A DNA stretch of 53,230 nucleotides from Bacillota bacterium (GCA_023421395.1 JAEZTL010000062.1:1-53230), one strand, 5' to 3'. Shown: positions 42,216 to 51,364, counted from the first letter of the stretch. Numbers and translations are program-made. Notes: generated by a model from the sequence alone, not told the origin.

Positions 42216-44009
42216 TCACCTCCCTTGCGCGCTCTCCCGGATGATCGGATGCAGGATGGTCACGGTCACGCCCCCCGATTCGTTGAGGGCGTAGCTGAGG
42301 CCATAGGCGTCGCCGTGGCTGAGCCGGATGCGGTTGTTGACGTTGAAGACGCCGTACCCCTGGCCGGACGCCCCGCCCCCGGGCGTGCGGAGCGCCTCGT
42401 TCAGCGCTTCGCACTGTGCCGGGCTCATGCCCGCGCCGTCGTCGGTCACCCGAAGCACCAGATTCTCCCCGTCCTCCCGGGCTGTCACCCGGATGTGGCC
42501 GGTGCCCCGCTTCTGCTTGATGCCGTGGTAGATGGCGTTCTCCACCAGCGGCTGCAGCACGAGCTTGTTCACCAGATCCTTCATGCAGCCCTCGTCCGCC
42601 TCGATTTCATAGTCCAGCTTGTCCTCGTAGCGCACCTGTTGGATGAACAGGTAGCACTTCACGTGCTCGATTTCTTCCGAGAGGGGGATGACCTCCCGGC
42701 CGCGGCTCAGGCCGATGCGGAAGAGCTTTGTCAGCGCGCTGACCATCTGCACGATCTCGATGGCGCCCCGCTCCTCGGCCATCCAGCGGATGGTGTCCAG
42801 CGTGTTGTAGAGGAAGTGGGGCTTGATCTGCGCCTGCAGTGTCTTGATCTCGGCCTCGCGCTTATTGCGCTGCTCGACGTACACCAGCTGCAAAAGCGAG
42901 CGGATCTTTTCCATCATATTGTTGAAGCCGGCGCCCAATTGCGCGATCTCGCCGTGATCGCGGCGGCTGACGAAGCGCACGTTGAGGTTGCCGTGCTCGG
43001 CCTCGGCCATCAGCATGCGCAGCTTGGAGATGGGCTTTGTGAAGGAGGTGGAGAAGGTGATCGCCGTCACCGAGGCCACGAGCACCGCAATCAGCGCCAG
43101 CATCATGGTGTAGCGCCGGAGCTGCAGCACGGGCTCCAGCACCTCGCCGCTTTTGAACACGCCCACCGTGCTCCAGTCGGCCAGCTTCGAGTGGGTGGAC
43201 AGCAGCTGGTATCGCTCGCCCAACACCGTATGCACGCTGCCACCGGGCGCGCCGCCGCCGATCCACTGGGGCTGGATGCGGTACACAGTGGGATTGACCG
43301 GCGCGTACACCACCCGGCCCGCGTCATCCATCACGAACACGTAGCCGTTCTTGCCCAGTGTCAGGTCCTTGATGTGGTTTTCGATCACCGTCAGGCGCAT
43401 ATCGGCCATGATCACGCCCAGCGGCTCGCCGCTCTCCGGGTCCAGCACCGAGCGCGCCACAGTCACGATGTCGTCGGCGCTGGGGTTGAAGATGTTCCGG
43501 AAGTTGCGGCCGATGGGCCGCCCGATCAGCACGCGCCCGCCGTCCGCGGCGGCGGCGGCCTTATACCAGTCGTCCTCGTCCACGGCGTAGCGGGCGATGC
43601 GGAAGATCTCGTTGGACAGGTACAGGTCGTGCCGGTTGGCGATCAGGATGCCGGAAAAGAGGTCCCTGTTCAGATCCACGTAGCGCTGCATCGTAAGGCG
43701 GGCACGGGTTTCAATGTCCACGCGGCCGGGTTCGTAAAAGCTCCGGACGTTGAGAAAGGCCAGCACGTCCTCGTCCTGGGACAGGTAGGAAATCACCTGG
43801 TCCACCCCGTGCACGCTGGCGTCGATGTTGGTCTGAACCTGGGAGAGCATCTGGCTGGCGTAGGAGGTGGCCTGCTCGTCGATGGCCTGGGCATAAAAAT
43901 AATTGCCGAAGATGGTCATGACCAGCAGCGGAATTGAGATGAGCAGCACCATGTACACCAGCAGCTGAACCCTGAGGCTCCTGTACAACCCGCCGCCGCG
44001 CCACCGCAT
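42216..44009 (-). CDS. Sensor histidine kinase, LytS/YesM-type with double-Cache domain
   Basis: Membrane kinase of 597 residues. One membrane segment is at about residues 14-35, followed by a dCache-like sensor region (KAAAAADGGRVLIGRPIG, TVARSVLDPESGEPLGVIMADM, LGKNGYVFVMDDAGRVVY). A second membrane segment, HAMP and the HPK7 core follow: KPHFLYNTLDTIRWM with His398, VENAIYHGI, and VTDDGAGMS. GGAGGG lies seven bases before ATG 44009; ATG 44015 would leave no spacing. The sensor-protein partner at 40004-41026 suggests ligand input through a protein-protein contact as in XylFII-LytS, although a Cache domain is also present. Confidence 0.92.
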   Translation of the reverse strand: MRWRGGGLYRSLRVQLLVYMVLLISIPLLVMTIFGNYFYAQAIDEQATSYASQMLSQVQTNIDASVHGVDQVISYLSQDEDVLAFLNVRSFYEPGRVDIETRARLTMQRYVDLNRDLFSGILIANRHDLYLSNEIFRIARYAVDEDDWYKAAAAADGGRVLIGRPIGRNFRNIFNPSADDIVTVARSVLDPESGEPLGVIMADMRLTVIENHIKDLTLGKNGYVFVMDDAGRVVYAPVNPTVYRIQPQWIGGGAPGGSVHTVLGERYQLLSTHSKLADWSTVGVFKSGEVLEPVLQLRRYTMMLALIAVLVASVTAITFSTSFTKPISKLRMLMAEAEHGNLNVRFVSRRDHGEIAQLGAGFNNMMEKIRSLLQLVYVEQRNKREAEIKTLQAQIKPHFLYNTLDTIRWMAEERGAIEIVQMVSALTKLFRIGLSRGREVIPLSEEIEHVKCYLFIQQVRYEDKLDYEIEADEGCMKDLVNKLVLQPLVENAIYHGIKQKRGTGHIRVTAREDGENLVLRVTDDGAGMSPAQCEALNEALRTPGGGASGQGYGVFNVNNRIRLSHGDAYGLSYALNESGGVTVTILHPIIRESAQGR

Positions 44010-44029
44010 CCGCATCCCTCCCCAGCCGC

Positions 44030-44058
44030 ATCATAGCACACGCCCGCGGGGCGCGCAA
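44030..44058 (-). promoter_or_regulatory. Sigma-A promoter of the three-component sensor operon
   Basis: Minus-strand TTGCGC (44053-44058), a 17-base spacer and TATGAT (44030-44035) preceded by TGC, an extended -10. The -35 lies inside the hairpin 44049-44067, so sensor genes start transcription right after the transporter unit. Confidence 0.6.
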
Positions 44059-44067
44059 GGCGCGCCC
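44049..44067 (-). other. Stem-loop after the CUT2 receptor gene
   Basis: GGGCGCGC and GCGCGCCC with a 3-nt loop. A second 10-bp pairing (44046-44055 with 44086-44095) is mutually exclusive with it. No U-tract follows on the minus strand. It may end or trim the transporter message. Confidence 0.45.
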
Positions 44068-44112
44068 AATGCCGCATGCATCGGACGCGCCCCGCACGGC
44101 GCATCGGGCGCT

Positions 44113-45069
44113 TTATTTGCCGCCCATACGGGCGTAGATCTCCGGCGCGGTCTCGGGGGTGATGGCCTCGGTCCCCAGCGTGACGTTCTTCTCCAGCGTC
44201 TCGCCCTGTACCAGCAGCTTGTAGGCGCTTTCGACGGCCTCCTTGCCGCCGGTGGGGTAGACCATCGACAGGCTCAGCCGGCCGTCCATGACCGACTTGA
44301 TGCCGCCGTCCGGGGTGGGCAGGCCGTCCACGCCGACGAACAGGATGTCCTTCTCGCGGCCCGCGTTCTTGGCGGCGATGTAGGCGCCTTCGGCCATCGG
44401 GTCGTTGAGGGCGAAGAACAGGTCGATCTCGTCATGGGCCTGCAGCATTTCCTCGGCCACGGTGATGGCCTTCTCGCGGAGCCAGTCGGCGTTGTTGGCG
44501 GCGATGATCTCGCACTTGGGGTTCTCCGCGATGCCCTCGCGGAAGCCGTTGTCGCGGTCGATGCCGCCGGAGGTGCCCTCGAGGCCCTTGATCTCGCAGA
44601 TCTTGCCGCCGTCGGGCAGCAGCACGGTGGCCACGTACTTGCCGCATTCGCGGCCGATGAGCACGTTGTCCGCGCCGATGAACTGGGTGTAGGTATCGCC
44701 TTCGATCTTGCGGTCGAGCAGGATCACCGGAATGCCGGCTTCATAGGCCTTCTTGACCACGTTGGTCAGCGGGCGCGCCTCGTTGGGCGAGGTGATGATC
44801 AGATCCACGCCCATCTGGATGAAGTTCTCAATGTCGGCGATCTGCTTCGAATTGTCCTGGGCCGCGTCGGAGTAGATGATCTCGAACATCGGGTAGTCCT
44901 TGGCGGCGGCGGCGATCTGGTCGTTCATGGCGACGCGCCACGGCTCGCCCAGGTTGCACTGCGCCATGCCGATGATGTACTTGTCCTTCGTGCCCGCCTC
45001 CGCGGACGCCAGCGTGGTCAGGCCGATCGTCAGGATGAGAACCATGAGGACGCAGAGAATCTTCTTCAC
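44113..45069 (-). CDS. CUT2 sugar ABC transporter substrate-binding protein
   Basis: Extracellular receptor of 318 residues. The signal peptide KKILCVLMVLILTIGLTT ends LASAEAG; the only cysteine is inside the hydrophobic stretch, not at a lipobox. The mature domain starts IIGMAQCNLGEPWRVAMNDQ and has DLIITSPNEARPLTNVVKKAYEAGI, LLDRKIEGDTYTQFIGADN and FFALNDPMAEGAYIAAKNAG, as in ribose/xylose-binding proteins. GTG 45069 follows GGGAGGAAG. It is the last gene of its transporter operon, and its paralogue at 40004-41026 is part of the sensor system. Confidence 0.92.
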   Translation of the reverse strand: MKKILCVLMVLILTIGLTTLASAEAGTKDKYIIGMAQCNLGEPWRVAMNDQIAAAAKDYPMFEIIYSDAAQDNSKQIADIENFIQMGVDLIITSPNEARPLTNVVKKAYEAGIPVILLDRKIEGDTYTQFIGADNVLIGRECGKYVATVLLPDGGKICEIKGLEGTSGGIDRDNGFREGIAENPKCEIIAANNADWLREKAITVAEEMLQAHDEIDLFFALNDPMAEGAYIAAKNAGREKDILFVGVDGLPTPDGGIKSVMDGRLSLSMVYPTGGKEAVESAYKLLVQGETLEKNVTLGTEAITPETAPEIYARMGGK

Positions 45070-45155
45070 AACTCTTCCTCCCATATTGGTCGATTTGTCG
45101 GAATGCGCCTATGAAAGCCTCCGCGCGCGAGGCGTTCCATCAGAAATGAGGGGGA

Positions 45156-46178
45156 TCAATCCTTCTTCCGCTCGGCCTGGGCGAACACCGCCACGATGAT
45201 GAGCAGGCCCTTGACCACCAGCTGCAGGTTGGAGTTGACGCCCTTGAGGCCCAGCATGTTGTCGAGAAGGCCCAATATCAGCGCGCCCACCAGCGTGCCG
45301 GAGACGCGGCCCCGCCCGCCCGCCAGGCTCGTGCCGCCGATGGCCACCGCGGCCACGGCGTTAAGCTCGTAGCCGATGCCCTCGTTGGGGCCGCCCTGAC
45401 TGATCTGCGCGGAGTGCAGCATTCCCGCCACCGCCGACAGCATGCTGCACAGCACGAAGGCAATGATCTTGACCCGGTCGACGTTGATGCCGGACAGGTG
45501 CGCCGCCTGGGAATTGCCGCCGATGGCGTACAGCTGGCGGCCGAAGCGGGTATACTTGAGCACCACCCAGAACGTGACGATCAGGATCAGAAATACCAGC
45601 GCGGGCACCGGCAGCACGCCGCCGATGCGCGCCTGCAAAAACTCAAATTCGGGCGCAGCCAGCCCCGGACCGACGCCGTAGGTCAGCGGGATGCCGATGC
45701 CGTTGGACCAGAACCGGGCCAGTCCCCGGGCGATGTTCATGGAGGCCAGCGTCGCGATGAACGCCTGGATGCGCATCTTGGTGGTCACCAGGCCGTTGAA
45801 AAGGCCGTACAACGCGCCGATGCCCAGGCTCAAAATCACGGTGGGAATAAAGGACAGGCCGTTCACCACCATCAGCGCCGCGCTGCCGGTGGAGACCAGC
45901 CCCACCACCGAGCCCACCGAGAGGTCGATATCGCCCAGAAGGATGATCATGGTCATGCCGATGGCGATGATGCCGTTTTCCGACACCGCCCTGAGCACGT
46001 TCATGAAGTTGCTGATGTCCAGAAAAGTATTGCGCCCCTTGGCGTTGACGCAGATCACCGACGCGACGGCGAAAATGGCGATCAGCGCAATGTAACTTTG
46101 GAACCGCTTCAGAAACGCCTTCCAGTCCATCGGGGACTTCCCGCGAAGCCCCGGCTTAGGCATGGGCCGGCTGGTCAT
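45156..46178 (-). CDS. CUT2 sugar ABC transporter permease (RbsC/XylH-like)
   Basis: Membrane subunit of 340 residues. Markers: GIIAIGMTMIILLGDIDLSVGSVVG, LVTTKMRIQAFIATLASMNIARG and GYELNAVAAVAIGGTSLAGGRGR. ATG 46178 overlaps the ATPase stop in the ATGA manner. It is the only permease in this cassette, which fits a homodimeric channel as in RbsC and XylH systems. Confidence 0.93.
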   Translation of the reverse strand: MTSRPMPKPGLRGKSPMDWKAFLKRFQSYIALIAIFAVASVICVNAKGRNTFLDISNFMNVLRAVSENGIIAIGMTMIILLGDIDLSVGSVVGLVSTGSAALMVVNGLSFIPTVILSLGIGALYGLFNGLVTTKMRIQAFIATLASMNIARGLARFWSNGIGIPLTYGVGPGLAAPEFEFLQARIGGVLPVPALVFLILIVTFWVVLKYTRFGRQLYAIGGNSQAAHLSGINVDRVKIIAFVLCSMLSAVAGMLHSAQISQGGPNEGIGYELNAVAAVAIGGTSLAGGRGRVSGTLVGALILGLLDNMLGLKGVNSNLQLVVKGLLIIVAVFAQAERKKD

Positions 46179-47692
46179 ACCGCGTCCTCCTCCCGCATGG
46201 TGGCCGCATTCAGCAGTTTTTCCTGCGTGGCGTCCTCCCGCCTGAACTCCCCGGTGATCCGCCCCTCGCAGAAGGTCAGAATCCGGTCGGAGATGCCGAT
46301 GATCTCCGGGAGCTCCGAGGAAATCACCACGATGCCCATCCCCTGGGCGGCCAACTCGCCGATGAGCTGATAGATCTCCACCTTGGCGCCCACGTCAATG
46401 CCGCGGGTGGGCTCGTCCAGCAGCAGCACCCGGGGCCGGGTGATCAGCCAGCGCCCCAGCACCACCTTCTGCTGGTTTCCGCCGGACAGCGTCTCGCAGG
46501 GGGTGAACCAGCCGGGCGCCTTGACGCGGAGGCCGCGCATCTGCTCCAGCCAATTTTTTCGCTCCGCCGGGGCGTTCATGAAACCCAGCCTGGAGAAGGC
46601 CTTCAGCATCGGCAGCGACATGTTCTCGCCGATGGATCGGGGCAGCACCAGCCCCTTCCCCTTCCGGTCCTCGGTCGCGAAGGAGATGCCAAGGGCAATG
46701 GCGTCCCCGGGGCTTCGGATGGATGCGCGCCTGCCCTCGACGTAGATATCGCCGGAGACGTCCCGTGGGTGCAGCCCGAAGATCGATTCAAACAGCTCGC
46801 TGCGCCCTGAGCCCAGAAGCCCCGCGATGCCCAGCACCTCGCCTTTCCGGAGTGTGAACGAGATGTCCTTCAGCGAGCGGCGGAAGCCCTCCCCCTTCAG
46901 GCAGAGTTTCTCCACCCGCAGCACTTCCGAGCCGGGAGTTGAAGCGGCCTTCGGGTACATGTCCCGAACCTCCCGGCCCACCATCATGGAGATGATCTGG
47001 TCCCGGGTCGTCTCCCGGGCGCTGACTGTACCGATCAGCTGGCCGTCCCTGAGCACGGTCAGCCGGTCCGCGATGGCGAACACCTCCTGCATCCGGTGGG
47101 TGATGTAGATGATCCCCACGCCCTCCCCGGCAAGCCTTCGGATGACGCCAAACAGCTTCTGGGACTCCTGCTCGGAAATGGCGGAGGTGGGCTCGTCCAT
47201 GATCAGGATGCGGGCGTTGAGCGACAGCGCCTTGGCGATCTCCACCATCTGCTGCTCGCCTACCCGAAGCTCCTTGATGGGCCGGCCGGGGGCGATGTCC
47301 GGGTCCAGCATGTCCAGATACTTCCTGGCCATCTGCTCCATGCGCCGCATCTGCTCAAATCCCAGCCGGTTCACCACCTCTCGCCCGAGGAACATGTTCT
47401 CGGCCACGCTCATCTCCTTAACCAGCTGCAGCTCCTGGTGGATCTTGGCGATGCCCGCCTCCCGGGCGGCCAGGGGGCTCGAAAACACCCTGTGCTCGCC
47501 GTTTACGTAGATCTTCCCCTCGTAGTGCCGGAGCGCGCCGGAGAGCACGTTCATCAGCGTGGATTTGCCCGCGCCGTTTTCACCCATCAGCGCCAGCACT
47601 TCCCCCGGGTACAGATCGATGCTGACGCCGCTGAGCGCGCGAACGGGGCCGAAGCTCTTGGTGATGTTTTCCATTCTCAAAAGCGCTTCCAC
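46175..47692 (-). CDS. CUT2 sugar ABC transporter ATP-binding protein (RbsA/XylG-like)
   Basis: Tandem-domain ATPase of 505 residues. Domain 1: GENGAGKST, LRVGEQQMVEIAKAL, ILIMDEPTSAI. Domain 2: GLLGSGRSE, LSGGNQQKVVLGRW, VLLLDEPTRGIDVGA, so both Walker B motifs are complete. Start GTG 47692 follows GGGGTGG; earlier in-frame codons lack a site. It is the first gene of this operon, unusual because the receptor gene comes last. Confidence 0.92.
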   Translation of the reverse strand: MEALLRMENITKSFGPVRALSGVSIDLYPGEVLALMGENGAGKSTLMNVLSGALRHYEGKIYVNGEHRVFSSPLAAREAGIAKIHQELQLVKEMSVAENMFLGREVVNRLGFEQMRRMEQMARKYLDMLDPDIAPGRPIKELRVGEQQMVEIAKALSLNARILIMDEPTSAISEQESQKLFGVIRRLAGEGVGIIYITHRMQEVFAIADRLTVLRDGQLIGTVSARETTRDQIISMMVGREVRDMYPKAASTPGSEVLRVEKLCLKGEGFRRSLKDISFTLRKGEVLGIAGLLGSGRSELFESIFGLHPRDVSGDIYVEGRRASIRSPGDAIALGISFATEDRKGKGLVLPRSIGENMSLPMLKAFSRLGFMNAPAERKNWLEQMRGLRVKAPGWFTPCETLSGGNQQKVVLGRWLITRPRVLLLDEPTRGIDVGAKVEIYQLIGELAAQGMGIVVISSELPEIIGISDRILTFCEGRITGEFRREDATQEKLLNAATMREEDAV

Positions 47693-47753
47693 AAAGAACC
47701 ACCCCCCACGCACATCGCGGAATCATCGGCAAAAGCGTCCTCAATCCTGTTAC

Positions 47754-47762
47754 ATTATAACA
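47754..47762 (-). promoter_or_regulatory. Extended -10 promoter of the CUT2 operon
   Basis: Minus-strand TGTTATAAT: a perfect -10 TATAAT (47754-47759) with the upstream TG, but no recognisable -35. This is consistent with activator dependence, for example on the regulator at 41023-42210. Confidence 0.6.
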
Positions 47763-47842
47763 GTTTATCAGCATGAAATTCCTTCAATTTTCCTTGATTT
47801 CCATTCAAATTTACGACATCTTCGACGTCTCGGGTGAACGGA

Positions 47843-47884
47843 AAGGCCGCCGTCCGATTCCGCGCGGAATCGGACGGCGGCCTT
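47843..47884. other. 42-bp perfect palindrome
   Basis: Each arm is 21 bases, AAGGCCGCCGTCCGATTCCG plus C, with no spacer. It lies 57 bases after the oxidoreductase stop. As RNA it would form a very stable hairpin, but only UUU follows on the minus strand. It probably ends that message or blocks read-through, and may be processed. The rest of 47693-47941 has only the promoter above. Confidence 0.7.
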
Positions 47885-47941
47885 CAAAAAACCGTTTACA
47901 GGCTGCGGTTCGGACGCCTGTCGAGCGCTTCGGCCCGCGTA

Positions 47942-49810
47942 TTACGCGCGCTCCAGCGCCCAGTCCAGCCCCAGATCAAAAAGCGTCGCCCGAAGCGGGA
48001 CCCCATCGGCATCCCAGCCCATCATTTCATAGTAGAGGCGCACACAGATGCGGAAGGCGTCCCGGTCAAGCCGCGCGCCCCGATGCATCCCGAAATCGAC
48101 GGGCTCGTCGAAGAAGCGGTCGGGCAGCGTGTCGTCCGCGCCCGTAAGCCCCTCCCGGAGGTTGTACAGGCGGAAGAGCGTAAGCCGGAGCGCGCCCAAA
48201 CGCATCGCCTCGTAGTCGGACGTTTCCCAGCCGGTCACCGCCGACACCAGCGCCGCGACATCCCGCAGGCTGAGCACGCGGGTCGGCGCCGTGGCAAAGA
48301 GGCACACGCCCAGCGCGTCCATTGCAGACCACAGCACATTCAGCGCCTTGAAGTTGCGCACCTTCTTTTCGCCCAGGTAGTCCATGGGAATCCTATCCAG
48401 AATGCCGACGGCGCGGCAGAGGTCCAGCGTGTGCGACCAACCCACCCGCGTGTCAAAATCCCAGTCGTGCTCGCAGGCATCGTAGCGGGGACCGGTGGGG
48501 CCGACCGCGTAGCAAAGCGCCAGATTGGTCTGGCTGCGGGGCTCGAAGGGAACCATTTCGCACCCCTTGACGGTCATCGCGTACCGCTTGGCTTCGCCGC
48601 CGATGCGCTTCGCCGCCCGCTCCGATCCTTCAGCCAGCAGATCTCCAAGGCCCTCGCGCCGCGCGATCCGCTCCGCGAGCTTCAGCGCGTCCCCGCCGCC
48701 GAAGGAGAGATCCAGCCCCTCGGGGTCCATCAGGCCCCGCTGCGCCAGTTCCTGCGCGAAGGAGATGACATAGCCCAGCGAATCCGGGTCCATGCCGTAT
48801 TCGTTGCACAGCACGTTGGCGCGGACGACCGTCTCCGCGCTGGCGTTTCCGATATTGGGCCCCATCGCCCCACCGATCTCCTGGTGCAGCCCGCCGGAAT
48901 CTGCCCCGGCGGGGTCCGCGGCGTAGCGCTTGACGCAGTCCATCGCGCAGCCCGGGCACTTGGCCACGCCCCGGTAGAAGGGCGCAAAGACCTCTGGTTT
49001 GAAGCGATCGAGGTAGCCGCAGGTGGCCGACTGGTAGTTGTTCACGCAGACGGAGGCGTCGATGCCGTGGGTATGAATCCACACGCCGAAGCCCGGCCGC
49101 TCGTGCTGCCACATGGCCAGCGGATTCCCGGCGATGCGCCGTTCAAAAGCCGCGCCGATCGCGGCAAGGGCCTCCGGGTCCGCCACCGGCGGCAGCGCGC
49201 CGCCTTTCAGCACCACCGCTTTCAGGCGCTTGGCGCCCATCACCGCGCCCATGCCGCTGCGGGATGCCTGATGGCACTTGTCGGCGACCACGTTCGCGAA
49301 CCGGACCCGGTTTTCTCCCGCCGGGCCGATGACCGCGCAACCGGCGCCCGGATAGCGCTCAAGCAGCGCGTCCGTCGCCTCCGAGACCGACCTCCCCCAC
49401 AGCGCCCCGGCGGGCAGGATGCTGGCCGCGCCGTCTTCGACGACCAGAATCCCGGGCTCGGACAGCCGGCCGGACAGCACGATGCCGTCGTATCCGGTCC
49501 GCTTCAGCGCCATCGCGAAGGGGCCCTCGCACCGCGCCTCCCCGATGCCGCCCGTCACCGGCGACTTGCCGCACACCGCGAAGCGCGCAAGACCCGGCCC
49601 TTCCTGCCCGTTGACCGCGCCGGACATGAACATCAGCAGATTCTCAGGCGCGAAGGCGTCAAGCCCCGCGGACGTCCGGGTCATCAGGTAGAAGGCGGCC
49701 ATGGCGCCGTTTCCCGCGTAGCGCCGGTAGAACGCCTCCTCCGGCCGCTCAACCTGAACCGCGCCCGTCGAAAGGTCCAAAAACATCATTTTCCCGTTAT
49801 AGCCGAACAC
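47942..49810 (-). CDS. Aldehyde:ferredoxin oxidoreductase (tungsten/molybdopterin AOR family)
   Basis: Oxidoreductase of 622 residues that would interconvert aldehydes and carboxylic acids with ferredoxin as electron partner. The N-terminal domain has the bis-pyranopterin-binding SRSGMGAVMGAKRLKAVVLKGG. The 4Fe-4S ligands are visible as Cys285, Cys288 and Cys292 (CPGCAMDC) and Cys503 (ALGVCLFAT), and the second pterin motif region has CNEYGMDPDSLGYVISFA. GTG 49810 follows GAGGAGGGG. It is the last gene behind a polar amino-acid transporter, 77 bases from the ATPase gene. That points to oxidation of aldehydes from amino-acid breakdown, or to a fermentative ferredoxin link (inference). No molybdopterin genes are nearby. 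Confidence 0.93.
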   Translation of the reverse strand: MFGYNGKMMFLDLSTGAVQVERPEEAFYRRYAGNGAMAAFYLMTRTSAGLDAFAPENLLMFMSGAVNGQEGPGLARFAVCGKSPVTGGIGEARCEGPFAMALKRTGYDGIVLSGRLSEPGILVVEDGAASILPAGALWGRSVSEATDALLERYPGAGCAVIGPAGENRVRFANVVADKCHQASRSGMGAVMGAKRLKAVVLKGGALPPVADPEALAAIGAAFERRIAGNPLAMWQHERPGFGVWIHTHGIDASVCVNNYQSATCGYLDRFKPEVFAPFYRGVAKCPGCAMDCVKRYAADPAGADSGGLHQEIGGAMGPNIGNASAETVVRANVLCNEYGMDPDSLGYVISFAQELAQRGLMDPEGLDLSFGGGDALKLAERIARREGLGDLLAEGSERAAKRIGGEAKRYAMTVKGCEMVPFEPRSQTNLALCYAVGPTGPRYDACEHDWDFDTRVGWSHTLDLCRAVGILDRIPMDYLGEKKVRNFKALNVLWSAMDALGVCLFATAPTRVLSLRDVAALVSAVTGWETSDYEAMRLGALRLTLFRLYNLREGLTGADDTLPDRFFDEPVDFGMHRGARLDRDAFRICVRLYYEMMGWDADGVPLRATLFDLGLDWALERA

Positions 49811-49887
49811 GCGCCGCCCCTCCTCGCGCAAGCGCCCCGGGCGCCATCTTCCGGCCAGGCCGGGCCTCCCGGCCAAGCCGGTGCCGC

Positions 49888-50664
49888 TTACTCCCCGATG
49901 AACTTCAGGAAGTTCGCGATGCGCTCATTTTCCTTTTTGTAGATCGTGAAGAAGTCGTCCTTGTTCGCGTCACACACCAGCGAGCCCTTTTCCATAAACA
50001 GGATGCGGCTGGCCACGTGCTGCGCGAACACCATCTCATGGGTCACCGCCAGCATGCACACGCCTTCCGCGGCCAGATTCTCCAAAATGTGCAGCACCTC
50101 GCTGGTCATCTCCGGGTCGAGGGCCGAGGTGATCTCATCCAGCAGCAGCGCCTTGGGGTTCATCATCAGCGCCCGCGCGATGGCGACGCGCTGCTGCTCG
50201 CCGCCGGACAGTTCGTTGTGCTTGGCCTTCTCCTTGTTGGCGAGGCCCACCTTGTCCAGCAGCAAGCGCGCCTTCTCCTCGGCTTCCTTTTTATGCATGC
50301 CCAGCAGCTTGATCGGGCCCATCGTCAGGTTGTTCATCACGTCCAGATGCGGGAACAGCACCGTCTGCTGGAACACCATGCCGCAGGTGAGCCGGATCTT
50401 CTTGAGCATGTGCCGGTCGCGCACGGACATGCCGTCCACCAGAATGTCGCCCTTGTCAAGGGTCTCGAGTCCGTTGATACACCTGAGAAGCGTCGATTTG
50501 CCGGTGCCGCTGGGGCCCAGCAGCACCGTGACGCCCTCCTGATTGAAATCGACGGAAAAGTCCCGGAGCACCGTCAGCTTGTCGCGCACGAACTGGCCGG
50601 TCTTCTCGTCCTGCTTCTTGATGTCAAAGCTCTTGGTGATGTTCTTGACCTCGATCATGGCCAT
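49888..50664 (-). CDS. Polar amino acid ABC transporter ATP-binding protein (GlnQ/HisP-like)
   Basis: Single-domain ATPase of 258 residues. Walker A LGPSGTGKST, Q-loop GMVFQQTVLFPHL, signature LSGGEQQRVAIARAL, Walker B ALLLDEITSALD and switch His in AVTHEM are all intact. The N terminus has an unusual charged insert (SFDIKKQDEKTGQFVRDKL) after the first strand. GGAGGAA precedes ATG 50664. It energises the permease pair at 50682-52027. Confidence 0.94.
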   Translation of the reverse strand: MAMIEVKNITKSFDIKKQDEKTGQFVRDKLTVLRDFSVDFNQEGVTVLLGPSGTGKSTLLRCINGLETLDKGDILVDGMSVRDRHMLKKIRLTCGMVFQQTVLFPHLDVMNNLTMGPIKLLGMHKKEAEEKARLLLDKVGLANKEKAKHNELSGGEQQRVAIARALMMNPKALLLDEITSALDPEMTSEVLHILENLAAEGVCMLAVTHEMVFAQHVASRILFMEKGSLVCDANKDDFFTIYKKENERIANFLKFIGE

Positions 50665-50681
50665 ATTGCATTCCTCCCGCG

Positions 50682-51353
50682 TCAGATGGTGAAGCTTGTG
50701 CGTTTTTCAAGGTATCTGGCCAGGCGCGCCAGCGGGAACGACAGCGCGAAATAGATCCCCGCAACGATTCCATAGATCAAAAACGGCAGCAGCGTCTTCT
50801 GCGCGACGATCTGCCCGGCCTTGGTCAGATCCTTCAGGCTGACGAACGAAACCAGCGACGAGCATTGCAGCTGCGAGATGTACAGCGTGATCGCCTGCGG
50901 GATCAGGAGGCGTATCGCCTGGCGGGCGATGATGTTGACGTAGATCTGAAATTTGTTGAAGCCCAGCGCGTAGCCGGCCTCCCACTGCGCCTTGGGAATG
51001 GCGATGATGGAGCTATGTACCAGCACGGCGAAAAACGCGGCGGTATTGAGCGACAGCGTAATCAGCGCGGCAGGCATCGCCTTGATGCGCAGGCCCATCG
51101 ACGGAAGGCCGTAGTAGACCAGGAAGAGCTGCACGATCAGCGGCGAGTTCCGCAGCGGCTCCATGACGACAAGCGGCAGGAACTTGAGGACGCGGTTCTT
51201 CGAGCAGCGCTGAAGGCCCAAAAGGACGCCGAGCAGCGTACCCATCGCCAGCGACAAAAGCGTGACCTCCAGCGTCAGCCCCGCGGATTTGAAGATCAGC
51301 ACCATGTCGCTCCATTTGAAGCGGGCATAGGACTCAAAATCGAATACTTGCAT
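50682..51353 (-). CDS. Polar amino acid ABC transporter permease (HisM/GlnP-like)
   Basis: Membrane subunit of 223 residues with about five membrane segments. It has the family start LIFKSAGLTLEVTLLSLAMGTLLGV, MEPLRNSPLIVQLFLVYYGLP and the coupling loop EAGYALGFNKFQIYVNIIARQAI. GGGAGGG precedes ATG 51353. It lies 11 bases after the other permease; the two form the heterodimeric channel. Confidence 0.92.
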   Translation of the reverse strand: MQVFDFESYARFKWSDMVLIFKSAGLTLEVTLLSLAMGTLLGVLLGLQRCSKNRVLKFLPLVVMEPLRNSPLIVQLFLVYYGLPSMGLRIKAMPAALITLSLNTAAFFAVLVHSSIIAIPKAQWEAGYALGFNKFQIYVNIIARQAIRLLIPQAITLYISQLQCSSLVSFVSLKDLTKAGQIVAQKTLLPFLIYGIVAGIYFALSFPLARLARYLEKRTSFTI

Positions 51354-51364
51354 GGTCGCCCTCC

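Noticed and set aside
47834..49942. 702-codon open frame on the plus strand
   Set aside because: Antisense to the aldehyde:ferredoxin oxidoreductase gene, whose cofactor ligands are all present.
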